DNA from: Pseudomonas sp. Marseille-Q3773
GTDB taxonomy: Bacteria > Pseudomonadota > Gammaproteobacteria > Pseudomonadales > Pseudomonadaceae
Assembly: GCF_916618955.1 (NCBI RefSeq)
Contig: NZ_OU745390.1
Span: forward strand, 4,774,001-4,838,000
Direction: 5' to 3'
Length of the DNA stretch: 64,000 nt
In this document: in pieces, positions 18,535 to 26,742 of the stretch
Numbering within the stretch: position 1 is the first letter of the stretch
Layout: every line of letters begins with the position of its first letter
Program-made: the position numbers and the translations under genes
Notes under the pieces: model-generated
What the model saw: the letters and a program-made list of their open reading frames with translations, nothing else
Told to the model about the DNA's origin: nothing
The model's database searches: none

Positions 18535-20340
18535 ATGCCTGACTACAAAGCCCCCTTGCGTGATATCCGCTTCGTTCGCGACGAACTGCTCGGCTATGAG
18601 GCGCACTATCAGAGCCTGCCGGGTTGCCAGGACGCTACGCCCGACATGGTCGACGCGATCCTTGAAGAAGGCGCGAAGTTCTGCGAGCAGGTGCTGTCGC
18701 CGCTGAACCGTGTGGGTGACCAGGAAGGCTGTACCTGGAGCGAAGCGGGCGTGAAAACCCCGACTGGCTTCAAAGAGGCCTATCAGCAGTTCGTCGAAGG
18801 CGGCTGGCCGAGCCTGGCGCATGATGTCGAGCACGGCGGCCAGGGCCTGCCGGAGTCGCTGGGCCTGGCCCTGAGCGAAATGGTCGGCGGGGCGAACTGG
18901 TCGTGGGGCATGTACCCTGGCCTGTCCCACGGCGCGATGAACACCATTTCCGCGCACGGTACCCCTGAGCAGCAGCACACCTACCTGACCAAGCTGGTAT
19001 CCGGCGAGTGGACCGGCACCATGTGCCTGACCGAGCCGCACTGCGGTACCGACCTGGGCATGCTGCGCACCAAGGCCGAGCCTCAGGCCGACGGCAGCTA
19101 CAAGGTGTCGGGAACCAAGATCTTCATTTCGGCCGGTGAGCACGACATGGCCGACAACATTGTCCATATCGTCCTGGCCCGCCTGCCGGACGCACCGGCC
19201 GGCACCAAGGGCATCTCGCTGTTCATCGTGCCGAAGTTCCTGCCCAACGCCGAAGGTGGCGTGGGCGAGCGCAACGGCGTCAGCTGCGGCTCGATCGAAC
19301 ACAAGATGGGCATCCACGGCAACGCGACCTGCGTGATGAACTTCGACGGTGCCACCGGCTTCCTGATCGGCCCGGCCAACAAAGGCCTGAACTGCATGTT
19401 CACCTTCATGAACACCGCCCGCCTGGGGACCGCGCTGCAAGGCCTGGCTCACGCCGAGGTGGCCTTCCAGGGTGGCCTGAAATACGCCCGCGAGCGTCTG
19501 CAGATGCGTTCGCTGACTGGCCCGAAAGCACCGGACAAGGCAGCTGACCCGATCATCGTCCACCCTGACGTGCGTCGCATGCTGCTGACCATGAAGGCCT
19601 TCGCCGAAGGCAACCGGGCGATGGTGTACTTCACCGCCAAGCAAGTGGACATCGTGAAGTACAGCCAGGATGAAGAAGAGCGCAAGAAGGCCGATGCCCT
19701 CCTGGCATTCCTGACCCCGATCGCCAAGGCATTCATGACCGAAGTCGGCTTCGAGGCGGCCAACCATGGCGTGCAGATCTACGGTGGCCACGGCTTCATC
19801 GCCGAGTGGGGCATGGAGCAGAACGTGCGCGACAGCCGTATCTCCATGCTGTACGAAGGCACCACCGGTATCCAGGCCCTCGACCTGCTCGGCCGCAAGG
19901 TACTGATGACCCAGGGCGAAGCGCTGAAGGGCTTCACCAAGATCGTGCACAAGTTCTGCCAGGCGCAGGAAGGCAACGCTGCGGTGAAGGAGTTCGTCGA
20001 ACCGCTGGCGGCACTGAACAAGGAGTGGGGCGAGCTGACCATGAAAGTCGGCATGGCTGCCATGAAGGACCGTGAAGAAGTGGGCGCGGCCTCGGTCGAC
20101 TACCTGATGTACTCCGGCTATGCCTGCCTGGCCTACTTCTGGGCCGACATCGCCCGCCTGGCCGCCGAGAAGCTGGCTGCCGGCACTAGCGAAGAGGCGT
20201 TCTACACCGCCAAGCTGCAGACCGCGCGCTTCTACTTCCAGCGTATCCTGCCGCGTACCCGCACCCATGTGGCGGCGATGCTGTCCGGTGCCGACAACCT
20301 GATGGCGATGGACGAAGAAAGCTTCGGCCTGTCCTACTGA
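18535..20340 (+). CDS. acyl-CoA dehydrogenase (paralogue 1)
   Basis: FAD flavoprotein of 601 aa in the long FadE-like class with an extra C-terminal acetyl-CoA-dehydrogenase-like domain. [25 protein letters not shown] is the flavin/substrate signature; [16 protein letters not shown] follows; the catalytic Glu is in [19 protein letters not shown], near residue 440. It oxidises an acyl-CoA to the 2-enoyl-CoA. A P. putida homologue at this locus is, from memory, described as acting on phenylacyl-CoA substrates; that is recall, not derived here. It ends at a strong terminator and is closely related to the gene at 21925. Confidence 0.95.
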   Translation: MPDYKAPLRDIRFVRDELLGYEAHYQSLPGCQDATPDMVDAILEEGAKFCEQVLSPLNRVGDQEGCTWSEAGVKTPTGFKEAYQQFVEGGWPSLAHDVEHGGQGLPESLGLALSEMVGGANWSWGMYPGLSHGAMNTISAHGTPEQQHTYLTKLVSGEWTGTMCLTEPHCGTDLGMLRTKAEPQADGSYKVSGTKIFISAGEHDMADNIVHIVLARLPDAPAGTKGISLFIVPKFLPNAEGGVGERNGVSCGSIEHKMGIHGNATCVMNFDGATGFLIGPANKGLNCMFTFMNTARLGTALQGLAHAEVAFQGGLKYARERLQMRSLTGPKAPDKAADPIIVHPDVRRMLLTMKAFAEGNRAMVYFTAKQVDIVKYSQDEEERKKADALLAFLTPIAKAFMTEVGFEAANHGVQIYGGHGFIAEWGMEQNVRDSRISMLYEGTTGIQALDLLGRKVLMTQGEALKGFTKIVHKFCQAQEGNAAVKEFVEPLAALNKEWGELTMKVGMAAMKDREEVGAASVDYLMYSGYACLAYFWADIARLAAEKLAAGTSEEAFYTAKLQTARFYFQRILPRTRTHVAAMLSGADNLMAMDEESFGLSY

Positions 20341-20360
20341 TTCATCGGTTGAAACCGAAA

Positions 20361-20393
20361 CCCGCCTGCCCTCACCGGCAGGCGGGTTTTTTT
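20361..20393 (+). terminator. strong terminator after acyl-CoA dehydrogenase 1
   Basis: CCCGCCTGCC-N6-GGCAGGCGGG is a perfect 10-bp stem followed by seven T. It separates this gene from the diguanylate cyclase and rules out very early start codons for the latter. Confidence 0.93.
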
Positions 20394-20517
20394 GTTTCAG
20401 GCCCGGCGCGATGCCTTTGCCGGAACGTTGCCTGATTCGAAATTCAACTGTTCATGTGCACTGCCGATGAAGTATGGGCACAATGCCACCATTGATCTGC
20501 CGGGTTGGAGATTACCC

Positions 20518-21801
20518 TTGCTTCGTCTTAACGCTGTTCGCGCGAGCCACTTCCTGCCTTCGCTGATCCTGTTGCTGGCAGGCCTCGCCGCGGCTTACGT
20601 GAGAGACCTCAGTGTCTTTTTCACATCGTTGTTCAATGTCCTGCCCACCTTGGTCCTGTTGCTGGGCGGTGCCTACTGCGCGGTGTACCGCCGCCAGCGC
20701 GAGCTGTTCCTGATGCTCACGGTGTATATCGCCTACTTCCTGCTCGACACCCAGACCGACTTCTACCGTGACCATGGCCGCGTGCGCGAAGATGCCGCGG
20801 TAATCTTCCATCTGGTGTGCCTGTTGTTGCCCACCCTGTTCGGGCTGTACGGTGCCTGGCAGGAGCGCACCCACCTGCTGCAGGACCTGGTTGCCCGTGG
20901 CGCCGTGCTGTTCGCCGTGGGCAGCGTGGCGGTGGCCCTCGAACAGAGCTACCCCGAAGCGCTGCTGACCTGGCTGGCGGAAATTCGCTGGCCGTCATTG
21001 CATGGCCAGTGGATGAGCCTTATCCAGATGGTCTACCCGTTGTTCCTCGGCGTGTTCATCCTGCTGGTGGTGCAGTACCTGCGCGCCCCGCGGCCGCTGC
21101 ACGCCGCGTTGATCTCGGGCCTGCTGGGGATTTTCTGGATGTTGCCGCAAACGTTCATCCTGCCATTCACCCTCAACATCATGTGCAGCCAGGTAATGCT
21201 GATGATCGCGGCGTCGGTGGCTCATGAGGCCTACCAGATGGCCTTCCGCGACGAGCTGACCGGCTTGCCGGGGCGCCGCGCGCTGAACGAGCGCATGCAG
21301 CGCCTGGGGCGCAACTACGTGATTGCGATGACCGACGTGGACCACTTCAAGAAGTTCAACGATACCCATGGCCACGACGTGGGCGACCAGGTGCTGCGCC
21401 TGGTCGCCAGCCGCCTGTCCAAGGTGACCGGCGGTGGCCGGGCCTACCGTTATGGCGGCGAGGAATTCGCCTTGGTATTCGCTGGCAAGACAGCCGAAGA
21501 ATGCGTGCCGCACGTGGAAGCCGTGCGTGAAGTGATCGCCAATTACGTGATGCACCTGCGCGACCAGCATAACCGTCCGCAGGACGACAGCGCCGGGCGC
21601 CAGCGACGGGCAGGCAGCGCGGGTGGGACGGTATCGGTCACCATCAGCATCGGCGTGGCCGAGCGCCAGGCCGATCATCGCAACCCCGAGGCAGTACTGA
21701 AATCCGCCGACCAGGCGCTGTACAACGCGAAGAGTGCAGGGCGCAATTGTGTCATGGTGCACGGGCAGCAATCGCAGCGTGGCGCAGTGCGCATGGCGTG
21801 A
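20518..21801 (+). CDS. membrane-bound diguanylate cyclase (GGDEF)
   Basis: Makes cyclic di-GMP. I place the start at TTG 20518, which has GGAG 7 nt upstream, giving 427 aa; an ATG at 20467 has no ribosome site, and earlier codons fall in the preceding terminator. Six or so membrane segments (SHFLPSLILLLAGLAAAYV through ALISGLLGIFWMLPQTFIL) precede the GGDEF domain (FRDELTGLPGRRALNERM, DVDHFKKFNDTHGHDVGDQVL, active-site YRYGGEEFALVF). No RxxD inhibitory site is visible before GGEEF. It sits between two paralogous acyl-CoA dehydrogenases in the same direction. Confidence 0.9.
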   Translation: MLRLNAVRASHFLPSLILLLAGLAAAYVRDLSVFFTSLFNVLPTLVLLLGGAYCAVYRRQRELFLMLTVYIAYFLLDTQTDFYRDHGRVREDAAVIFHLVCLLLPTLFGLYGAWQERTHLLQDLVARGAVLFAVGSVAVALEQSYPEALLTWLAEIRWPSLHGQWMSLIQMVYPLFLGVFILLVVQYLRAPRPLHAALISGLLGIFWMLPQTFILPFTLNIMCSQVMLMIAASVAHEAYQMAFRDELTGLPGRRALNERMQRLGRNYVIAMTDVDHFKKFNDTHGHDVGDQVLRLVASRLSKVTGGGRAYRYGGEEFALVFAGKTAEECVPHVEAVREVIANYVMHLRDQHNRPQDDSAGRQRRAGSAGGTVSVTISIGVAERQADHRNPEAVLKSADQALYNAKSAGRNCVMVHGQQSQRGAVRMA

Positions 21802-21924
21802 CCGAAACTGACTGCACGGTCTAGTGATGACCCTATGTCTCGTAAAAGTTGTTCGGTTACACTGCTCGTTACCCAGTGTCGCGGTTCCCCGAGACCGCCC
21901 CGACCCGACTAGCGAGAGGTTGTC

Positions 21925-23703
21925 ATGGCTGAATATAAAGCGCCTTTGCGCGACATGCGCTTCGTACTGAATGAAGTCTTCAACGTGGCCGAGCAGTGGG
22001 CGCAGTTGCCCGGGTTGGCCGAGGTTGTCGATGCCGACACAGCCATGGCGGTGCTGGAAGAGGCCGGCAAGGTCACCGCCAGGTCCATCGCGCCGCTCAG
22101 CCGGGCTGCCGATGAAGAGGGCTGCCACTGGGACCAGGGTGCCGTACGCACCCCGGCCGGTTTCATCGAGGCCTACAACACCTACGCCGAAGGCGGCTGG
22201 GTGGGCGTGGGCGGCGACCCACTGTTCGGCGGCATGGGCATGCCCAAGGCCATTTCGGCCCAGGTCGAGGAAATGGTCAACGCCTCCAGCCTGGCGTTCG
22301 GCCTCTACCCGATGCTGACCGCCGGTGCCTGCCTGTCGATCAATGCCCACGCCAGTGAGGCACTGAAGGAAAAGTATCTGCCGAACATGTACGCCGGTGT
22401 GTGGGCGGGCTCCATGTGCCTGACCGAGCCGCACGCCGGTACCGACCTGGGCATCATTCGCACCAAGGCCGAGCCCCAGGTGGACGGCAGCTACAAGGTC
22501 AGCGGTACCAAGATCTTCATCACCGGTGGCGAGCACGACCTGACCGAGAACATCATCCACCTGGTGCTGGCCAAGCTGCCGGATGCACCGGCAGGGCCGA
22601 AAGGCATTTCGCTGTTCCTGGTGCCGAAGTTCCTGGTCAATGAGGATGGCAGCCTCGGCGCGCGCAACTCTGCCACCTGTGGCTCGATCGAGCACAAGAT
22701 GGGTATCCAGGCTTCGGCCACCTGCGTGATGAACTTCGACGAAGCCGTTGGCTACATCGTCGGCGAGCCGAACAAGGGCCTGGCGGCGATGTTCACCATG
22801 ATGAACTACGAGCGCCTGGGTGTGGGTATCCAGGGCCTGGCCTCGGCCGAGCGCTCCTACCAGAACGCCGTGGAATACGCCCGCGATCGCCTGCAGAGCC
22901 GCGCCCCGACCGGGCCGCAAGCCAAGGACAAGGCCGCCGACCCGATCATCGTCCACCCGGATGTGCGCCGCATGCTGCTGACCATGAAGGCGCTGACCGA
23001 AGGTGGCCGGGCGTTCTCCACCTACGTGGCCATGCAACTGGACAGTGCCAAGTACAGCGAGGACGCCAGCGTGCGCAAGCGCAGCGAAGAGCTGGTGGCA
23101 TTGCTGACGCCGGTAGCCAAGGCCTTCCTCACCGACCTCGGCCTTGAGTGCACGGTGCATGGCCAGCAGGTGTTCGGCGGGCATGGCTACATTCGCGAGT
23201 GGGGGCAGGAGCAACTGGTGCGTGATGTGCGTATCACGCAGATCTACGAAGGCACCAATGGCATCCAGGCCCTGGACCTGATGGGGCGCAAGGTGGTGGC
23301 CAGTGGTGGGGTGTACTACCGCCTGTTCTCCGACGAGATCCGCCAGTTCATTGCCAGTGCAGGTAGCCAGCTGGAGGAATTTGCCAAGCCGCTGGCGGCC
23401 AGCCTCGACCAGCTGGACGGGCTGACCGAGTGGGTGCTGGAACAGGCCAAGGGCAACCCGAATGAAATCGGCGCGGCTTCGGTCGAGTACCTGCACGCCT
23501 TTGGCTACGTGGCCTACGCCTACATGTGGGCGTTGATGGCGCGAGCGGCGCAGGCAGGTGAAGGGGATGAGGCGTTCTACGCCGGCAAGCTGGGTACGGC
23601 GCGGTTCTACTTTGCGCGGTTGCTGCCACGGGTGGATTCGCTGGTGGCTGCGGTGATGGCGGGGAGTGAATCGCTGTACCTGCTTGATGCCGAGCAATTC
23701 TGA
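21925..23703 (+). CDS. acyl-CoA dehydrogenase (paralogue 2)
   Basis: 592 aa, the same architecture as the enzyme at 18535, starting MAEYKAPLRDMRFVLNEVFNV. Signatures are [42 protein letters not shown] and catalytic-base region ITQIYEGTNGIQALDLMGRK. Long shared blocks with paralogue 1 (for example [26 protein letters not shown]) indicate an old duplication with the diguanylate cyclase in between. Chain-length or aromatic preference cannot be read from the sequence. It ends just before a terminator and the rsmY promoter. Confidence 0.95.
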   Translation: MAEYKAPLRDMRFVLNEVFNVAEQWAQLPGLAEVVDADTAMAVLEEAGKVTARSIAPLSRAADEEGCHWDQGAVRTPAGFIEAYNTYAEGGWVGVGGDPLFGGMGMPKAISAQVEEMVNASSLAFGLYPMLTAGACLSINAHASEALKEKYLPNMYAGVWAGSMCLTEPHAGTDLGIIRTKAEPQVDGSYKVSGTKIFITGGEHDLTENIIHLVLAKLPDAPAGPKGISLFLVPKFLVNEDGSLGARNSATCGSIEHKMGIQASATCVMNFDEAVGYIVGEPNKGLAAMFTMMNYERLGVGIQGLASAERSYQNAVEYARDRLQSRAPTGPQAKDKAADPIIVHPDVRRMLLTMKALTEGGRAFSTYVAMQLDSAKYSEDASVRKRSEELVALLTPVAKAFLTDLGLECTVHGQQVFGGHGYIREWGQEQLVRDVRITQIYEGTNGIQALDLMGRKVVASGGVYYRLFSDEIRQFIASAGSQLEEFAKPLAASLDQLDGLTEWVLEQAKGNPNEIGAASVEYLHAFGYVAYAYMWALMARAAQAGEGDEAFYAGKLGTARFYFARLLPRVDSLVAAVMAGSESLYLLDAEQF

Positions 23704-23712
23704 CAGGTTTTT

Positions 23713-23731
23713 GGGGCCGCATGGCGGTCCC
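23713..23731 (+). terminator. terminator after acyl-CoA dehydrogenase 2
   Basis: GGGGCCGC-ATG-GCGGTCCC forms an 8-bp stem with one G-T pair, 10 nt after the stop codon. It is a variant of the terminators at 6238 and 26719. Confidence 0.6.
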
Positions 23732-23765
23732 GATTCCTAGGCCACGGGCGAAAAAATCTGGCCCG

Positions 23766-23783
23766 TGTAAGCCTTTTCCTACA
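23766..23783 (+). promoter_or_regulatory. GacA-binding upstream activating sequence of rsmY
   Basis: TGTAAG-CCTTTT-CCTACA matches the GacA box TGTAAG-N6-CTTACA at 11 of 12 fixed positions. It lies about 75 bp before the sRNA 5' end, as for Gac-controlled Rsm RNAs. Confidence 0.85.
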
Positions 23784-23787
23784 TAAC

Positions 23788-23805
23788 GTGGTGACTTTTC
23801 ACCAC
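23788..23805. promoter_or_regulatory. perfect inverted repeat between the GacA box and the rsmY -10
   Basis: GTGGTGA-CTTT-TCACCAC has 7-bp perfect arms and lies 5 bp downstream of the GacA box, in the place of a second operator. The factor is unknown. Confidence 0.5.
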
Positions 23806-23840
23806 TGTTATCACATTGGATCCACGGTTAATCTTTCCCA

Positions 23841-23968
23841 CATGGACGTTGCGCAGGAAGCGCAAAGTACAGATCAAGGAAGACAACGAAGGACCACCTG
23901 CCAGGATGGCGGGGCGATACGGATGTCACAGGGAAACAGTCTGGAAAACCCCGCTTAGGCGGGGTTTT
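23841..23968 (+). ncRNA. rsmY: RsmY small RNA (sequesters RsmA/RsmE)
   Basis: Non-coding RNA of the Gac/Rsm cascade that titrates the CsrA-type translational repressors. Seen in the sequence: a GacA box and a -10-like TTAATC at 23828, an estimated 5' end near 23841, eight GGA motifs, and hairpins that present them in loops, notably TTGCGC-AGGAA-GCGCAA and GCC-AGGAT-GGC. It ends in a 10-bp terminator (23945-23968). The segments GCGCAGGAAGCGCAA and CACAGGGAAACAGTCTG are familiar from Pseudomonas RsmY. The position, after an acyl-CoA dehydrogenase and before a LysR gene, also fits P. putida from memory. The exact 5' end is an estimate. Confidence 0.9.
23945..23968. terminator. intrinsic terminator of rsmY, shared with the LysR gene
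   Basis: AAAACCCCGC-TTAG-GCGGGGTTTT is a perfect 10-bp stem with a 4-nt loop and works on both strands; the convergent LysR gene stops at 23986. Confidence 0.93.
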
Positions 23969-23985
23969 CTTTGTGCGCGCGTTTT

Positions 23986-24909
23986 TCAGGCGAGCACATC
24001 CAGTGGCGATGCCCCCGACAGGCGGGCATCTGTCTCCTCCTCCAGCAGCGTGCGCAGCAGCTCCACAGAGGCCTGCTGGCGCTGGGCATCGCGAAATACC
24101 AAGCCAACCTTCAGCGGCACGCGCGGTTCGCTCAACGGCTTCCACAGCAGCGCCTGGTCTTCTTCGGCAGCCTCCTTGGCCCGGCCAGGCAGGATGGTAG
24201 CCAGCGCCGTGTGGGCGAGGCTGTCGAGTATCCCTGCCATGTTGTTCATCTCGGCCTGCACCTGCGGCCGACGCCCCTGGCTGGCCAGCTGCGCCTGCCA
24301 GATCTGGCGTATCTGGAATTCTTCACCCAGCATCAGCATGGGCAGCTCGGCGGCCTGGCGGATGGATACCTTCTTGAAGTCCTTCAGCGGGTGCGTCGCC
24401 GGGATGACCAACTGCAGCTCATCTTCGTACAACAACAGGCCATGCAGCCCCGGCTGGCGTGGCGGCAGGTAACTGATGCCAATGTCCAGGCTGCCGTTGA
24501 GCAGGCGCCGTTCGATTTCCAGCCCCGACAATTCGTAGATTTGCACCACAAGGTGCGGCTGTGCCCTGCGCAGGCGTTCGAGCAGTTGCGGCACCAGGCT
24601 GGGGCGCACGGTCTGCAGCACGCCGATGGCCAAGGTACGCAGCGACTGGCCCTTGAAGTTGCGCATGGCCTCGTGGGCGCGTTGCAGGCCGTCGAGCAGC
24701 GGCAAGGCGTGGTTGTACAGGGTATGCGCAGCCAGGGTCGGTAGCAGGCGCTTGTTGCTGCGCTCGAACAGGCTCAGGTCGAGGCTGTGCTCCAGCTGGC
24801 GGATCTGTTGGGAAAGCGCCGGTTGCGACAGTGACAGGCGCTCGGCGGCGCGGCCCACATGGCCCTCTTCATACACCGCGACGAAATAACGCAGTTGACG
24901 AAAATCCAT
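23986..24909 (-). CDS. LysR-family transcriptional regulator
   Basis: 307 aa from the ATG at 24909 (MDFRQLRYFVAVYEEGHVGRA); a GTG at 24918 is an alternative. The winged helix is AAERLSLSQPALSQQIRQLEHSLDLSLFERSNKRLLPT and the rest is a two-lobe effector-binding domain (LRTLAIGVLQTVRPSLVPQLLERLRRAQPHL and ISYLPPRQPGLHG). It is divergent from a class III aminotransferase gene, with a 9-bp inverted repeat between them at 24974-25002; regulation of that neighbour is the simplest inference. The effector is unknown. Confidence 0.92.
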   Translation of the reverse strand: MDFRQLRYFVAVYEEGHVGRAAERLSLSQPALSQQIRQLEHSLDLSLFERSNKRLLPTLAAHTLYNHALPLLDGLQRAHEAMRNFKGQSLRTLAIGVLQTVRPSLVPQLLERLRRAQPHLVVQIYELSGLEIERRLLNGSLDIGISYLPPRQPGLHGLLLYEDELQLVIPATHPLKDFKKVSIRQAAELPMLMLGEEFQIRQIWQAQLASQGRRPQVQAEMNNMAGILDSLAHTALATILPGRAKEAAEEDQALLWKPLSEPRVPLKVGLVFRDAQRQQASVELLRTLLEEETDARLSGASPLDVLA

Positions 24910-24973
24910 AAGTGTCACTTATCGAAAATGCTGGAAAAACGAAATGGTCGAAACCCCCTGCGGGGCCTAGTCT

Positions 24974-25002
24974 ATCGCTGTATTCCAAAGGGTTACAGCG
25001 AT
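24974..25002. promoter_or_regulatory. inverted repeat between LysR and aminotransferase genes
   Basis: ATCGCTGTA-N11-TACAGCGAT has 9-bp perfect arms in the 209-bp divergent intergenic region, a likely LysR-type operator. Confidence 0.6.
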
Positions 25003-25118
25003 GAATGGTTCGATTGTTACCCTGAATGAAAAACACTTTTGATAGGCAAGGCAAAATATCGAGTGACGGCATCCAGACCGCACCGAAACGCCTTCCACTG
25101 TGACTGGTTGGAGCCCTG

Positions 25119-26399
25119 ATGAACCTGTTCAAGCTGCGCCGCCCGGCCCTCGCCGCCGTCGCCGAGCCCAAGCGTGCGCCGGTGATCGTGCCGCAAGCGT
25201 CGCAGCTGTCGCATGAGCGGCTGATGCCTGGCAGCGAACGTGCAGCGCAGGTATTCGTACGTGGCCAGGGCTCCTGGCTGTGGGACAACGAAGGGCATGC
25301 CTACCTCGACTTCACCCAGGGTGGCGCGGTCAACAGCCTGGGGCACAGCCCCAGCGTGCTGGTCAAGGCACTGGGCAACCAGGCCCAGGCGCTGATCAAC
25401 CCGGGGGCAGGGTTCCACAGCCGTGGCCTGCTGGAGTTGGCCGACCGCCTGTGCCAGAGCACCGCCAGCGATCAGGCTTACCTGCTCAACAGCGGCGCCG
25501 AAGCGTGCGAAGGCGCAATCAAGCTGGCACGCAAGTGGGGCCAGCTGCACCGCAACGGCGCCTATCACATCATCACCGCCAGCCAGGCCTGCCATGGCCG
25601 TAGCCTGGGTGCGTTGTCGGCATCCGACCCACTGCCGTGCAATCGCTGCGAGCCCGGTTTGCCCGGCTTCAGCAAGGTGCCGTTCAATGACCTGGCGGCG
25701 CTGCACGCTGAGGTGGACTCACGCACCGTGGCGATCATGCTGGAGCCGATCCAGGGCGAGGCGGGTGTCATCCCGGCCACGCAGGAGTACCTCAAGGGCG
25801 TGGAAACCCTCTGCCGCGAACTGGGCATTTTGTTGATCCTTGATGAAGTGCAGACCGGTATCGGCCGCTGTGGTGCGCTGCTGGCCGAAGAAACCTATGG
25901 CGTGCGCGCCGATATCGTCACGTTGGGCAAAGGCCTGGGCGGTGGCGTGCCACTGGCAGCGTTGCTGGCCCGGGGCACGGCGTGCTGCGCCGAACCTGGC
26001 GAACTGCAAGGCAGCCACCACGGTAACGCGCTGATGTGTGCTGCGGGCCTGGCGGTGCTGGACGCTGTACTCGAGCCTGGTCTGCTTGCCCAGGTGCGGG
26101 ACAATGGGCGCCACCTGCGAGAAGGCCTGAGCCGCCTGGCCGGGCGTTACGGTCAGGGCGAAGTGCGTGGGCAGGGCCTGCTATGGGCGCTGCAACTGAA
26201 GGAAAACCTGGCCCGCGAGCTGGTGGCCGCAGCCCTGCATGAAGGCCTGCTGCTGAATGCCCCGCAGGCGGATGTGGTGCGCTTTTCGCCGGCCCTGACC
26301 GTGAGCAAGGGCAACATCGACGAAATGCTGCTGCGCCTGGCCCGCGCCTTTGCCCGCCTGCACACCCGGCAGCAGGCTCGCCGGGAAATGCCGGCATAG
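25119..26399 (+). CDS. class III PLP aminotransferase (acetylornithine aminotransferase-like)
   Basis: 426 aa. Fold-type I aminotransferase motifs: VNSLGHSPSVLVKAL, LLNSGAEACEGAIKLAR, the pyridine-ring Asp in LLILDEVQTGIGRCG and the PLP-lysine in DIVTLGKGLGGGVPLAAL; GSHHGNALMCAAGLAVL closes the site. It is closest in style to ArgD/AstC enzymes acting on omega-amino groups. An N-terminal extension of about 30 residues (MNLFKLRRPALAAVAEPK..) precedes the fold. The gene is monocistronic, divergent from the LysR regulator, and ends at a T-rich terminator. The substrate is unassigned. Confidence 0.88.
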   Translation: MNLFKLRRPALAAVAEPKRAPVIVPQASQLSHERLMPGSERAAQVFVRGQGSWLWDNEGHAYLDFTQGGAVNSLGHSPSVLVKALGNQAQALINPGAGFHSRGLLELADRLCQSTASDQAYLLNSGAEACEGAIKLARKWGQLHRNGAYHIITASQACHGRSLGALSASDPLPCNRCEPGLPGFSKVPFNDLAALHAEVDSRTVAIMLEPIQGEAGVIPATQEYLKGVETLCRELGILLILDEVQTGIGRCGALLAEETYGVRADIVTLGKGLGGGVPLAALLARGTACCAEPGELQGSHHGNALMCAAGLAVLDAVLEPGLLAQVRDNGRHLREGLSRLAGRYGQGEVRGQGLLWALQLKENLARELVAAALHEGLLLNAPQADVVRFSPALTVSKGNIDEMLLRLARAFARLHTRQQARREMPA

Positions 26400-26449
26400 C
26401 GTACTGGCGAAACCGAGAATTCTACGAACCGTCTGGCGTTCCTGCGCAT

Positions 26450-26489
26450 CGCCCCTGGCCTGTTTCATTCGGCCCGGGGCGTTTTTTTT
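26450..26489 (+). terminator. terminator after the aminotransferase
   Basis: CGCCCC-T-GGCC pairs with GGCC-C-GGGGCG across a 10-nt loop and is followed by eight T (26482-26489). Confidence 0.88.
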
Positions 26490-26551
26490 GCGGGTGGAAC
26501 CTCTGCGGCGGGTGGCTAGTCTGTGAGGTAACCCCTACAGGAGAGACTCGC

Positions 26552-26710
26552 ATGGACTTCATACGCATCATCATCGCCATCATCCTGCCGCCGCTGGGTG
26601 TATTCCTGCAGGTGGGGTTCGGCGGGGCGTTCTGGCTGAATATTCTGCTGACTTTGCTGGGGTACATTCCGGGGATCGTTCACGCGGTGTACATCATCGC
26701 CAAGCGCTGA
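26552..26710 (+). CDS. Pmp3/YqaE (UPF0057) small membrane peptide
   Basis: 52 aa (MDFIRIIIAIILPPLGVFLQ.., then a GFGGAFWLNILLTLLG segment and a C-terminal PGIVHAVYIIAKR). Two transmembrane helices separated by a short loop, with the family hallmarks PPLGVFLQVG and LGYIPGIVHA. Members are stress- or salt-responsive proteins that affect membrane potential in yeast and plants; the bacterial role is unclear. The ribosome site GGAGAG is 8 nt before the ATG. The gene is flanked by terminators on both sides and so is monocistronic. Confidence 0.93.
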   Translation: MDFIRIIIAIILPPLGVFLQVGFGGAFWLNILLTLLGYIPGIVHAVYIIAKR

Positions 26711-26718
26711 GCCCTTCT

Positions 26719-26737
26719 GGGGCCGCAAAGCGGCCCC
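26719..26737. terminator. bidirectional terminator between pmp3-like gene and S9 peptidase
   Basis: GGGGCCGC-AAA-GCGGCCCC, identical to the element at 6238-6256, between two convergent genes. Confidence 0.82.
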
Positions 26738-26742
26738 GAATC

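Noticed and set aside
18313..20268. 650-codon open frame antisense to the first acyl-CoA dehydrogenase
   Set aside because: Same reason; it also crosses the REP pair.
20995..23697. 900-codon open frame on the minus strand opposite the second acyl-CoA dehydrogenase
   Set aside because: A high-GC antisense shadow; its translation is rich in His/Gln/Val with no family motif, whereas the plus strand encodes a clear enzyme.
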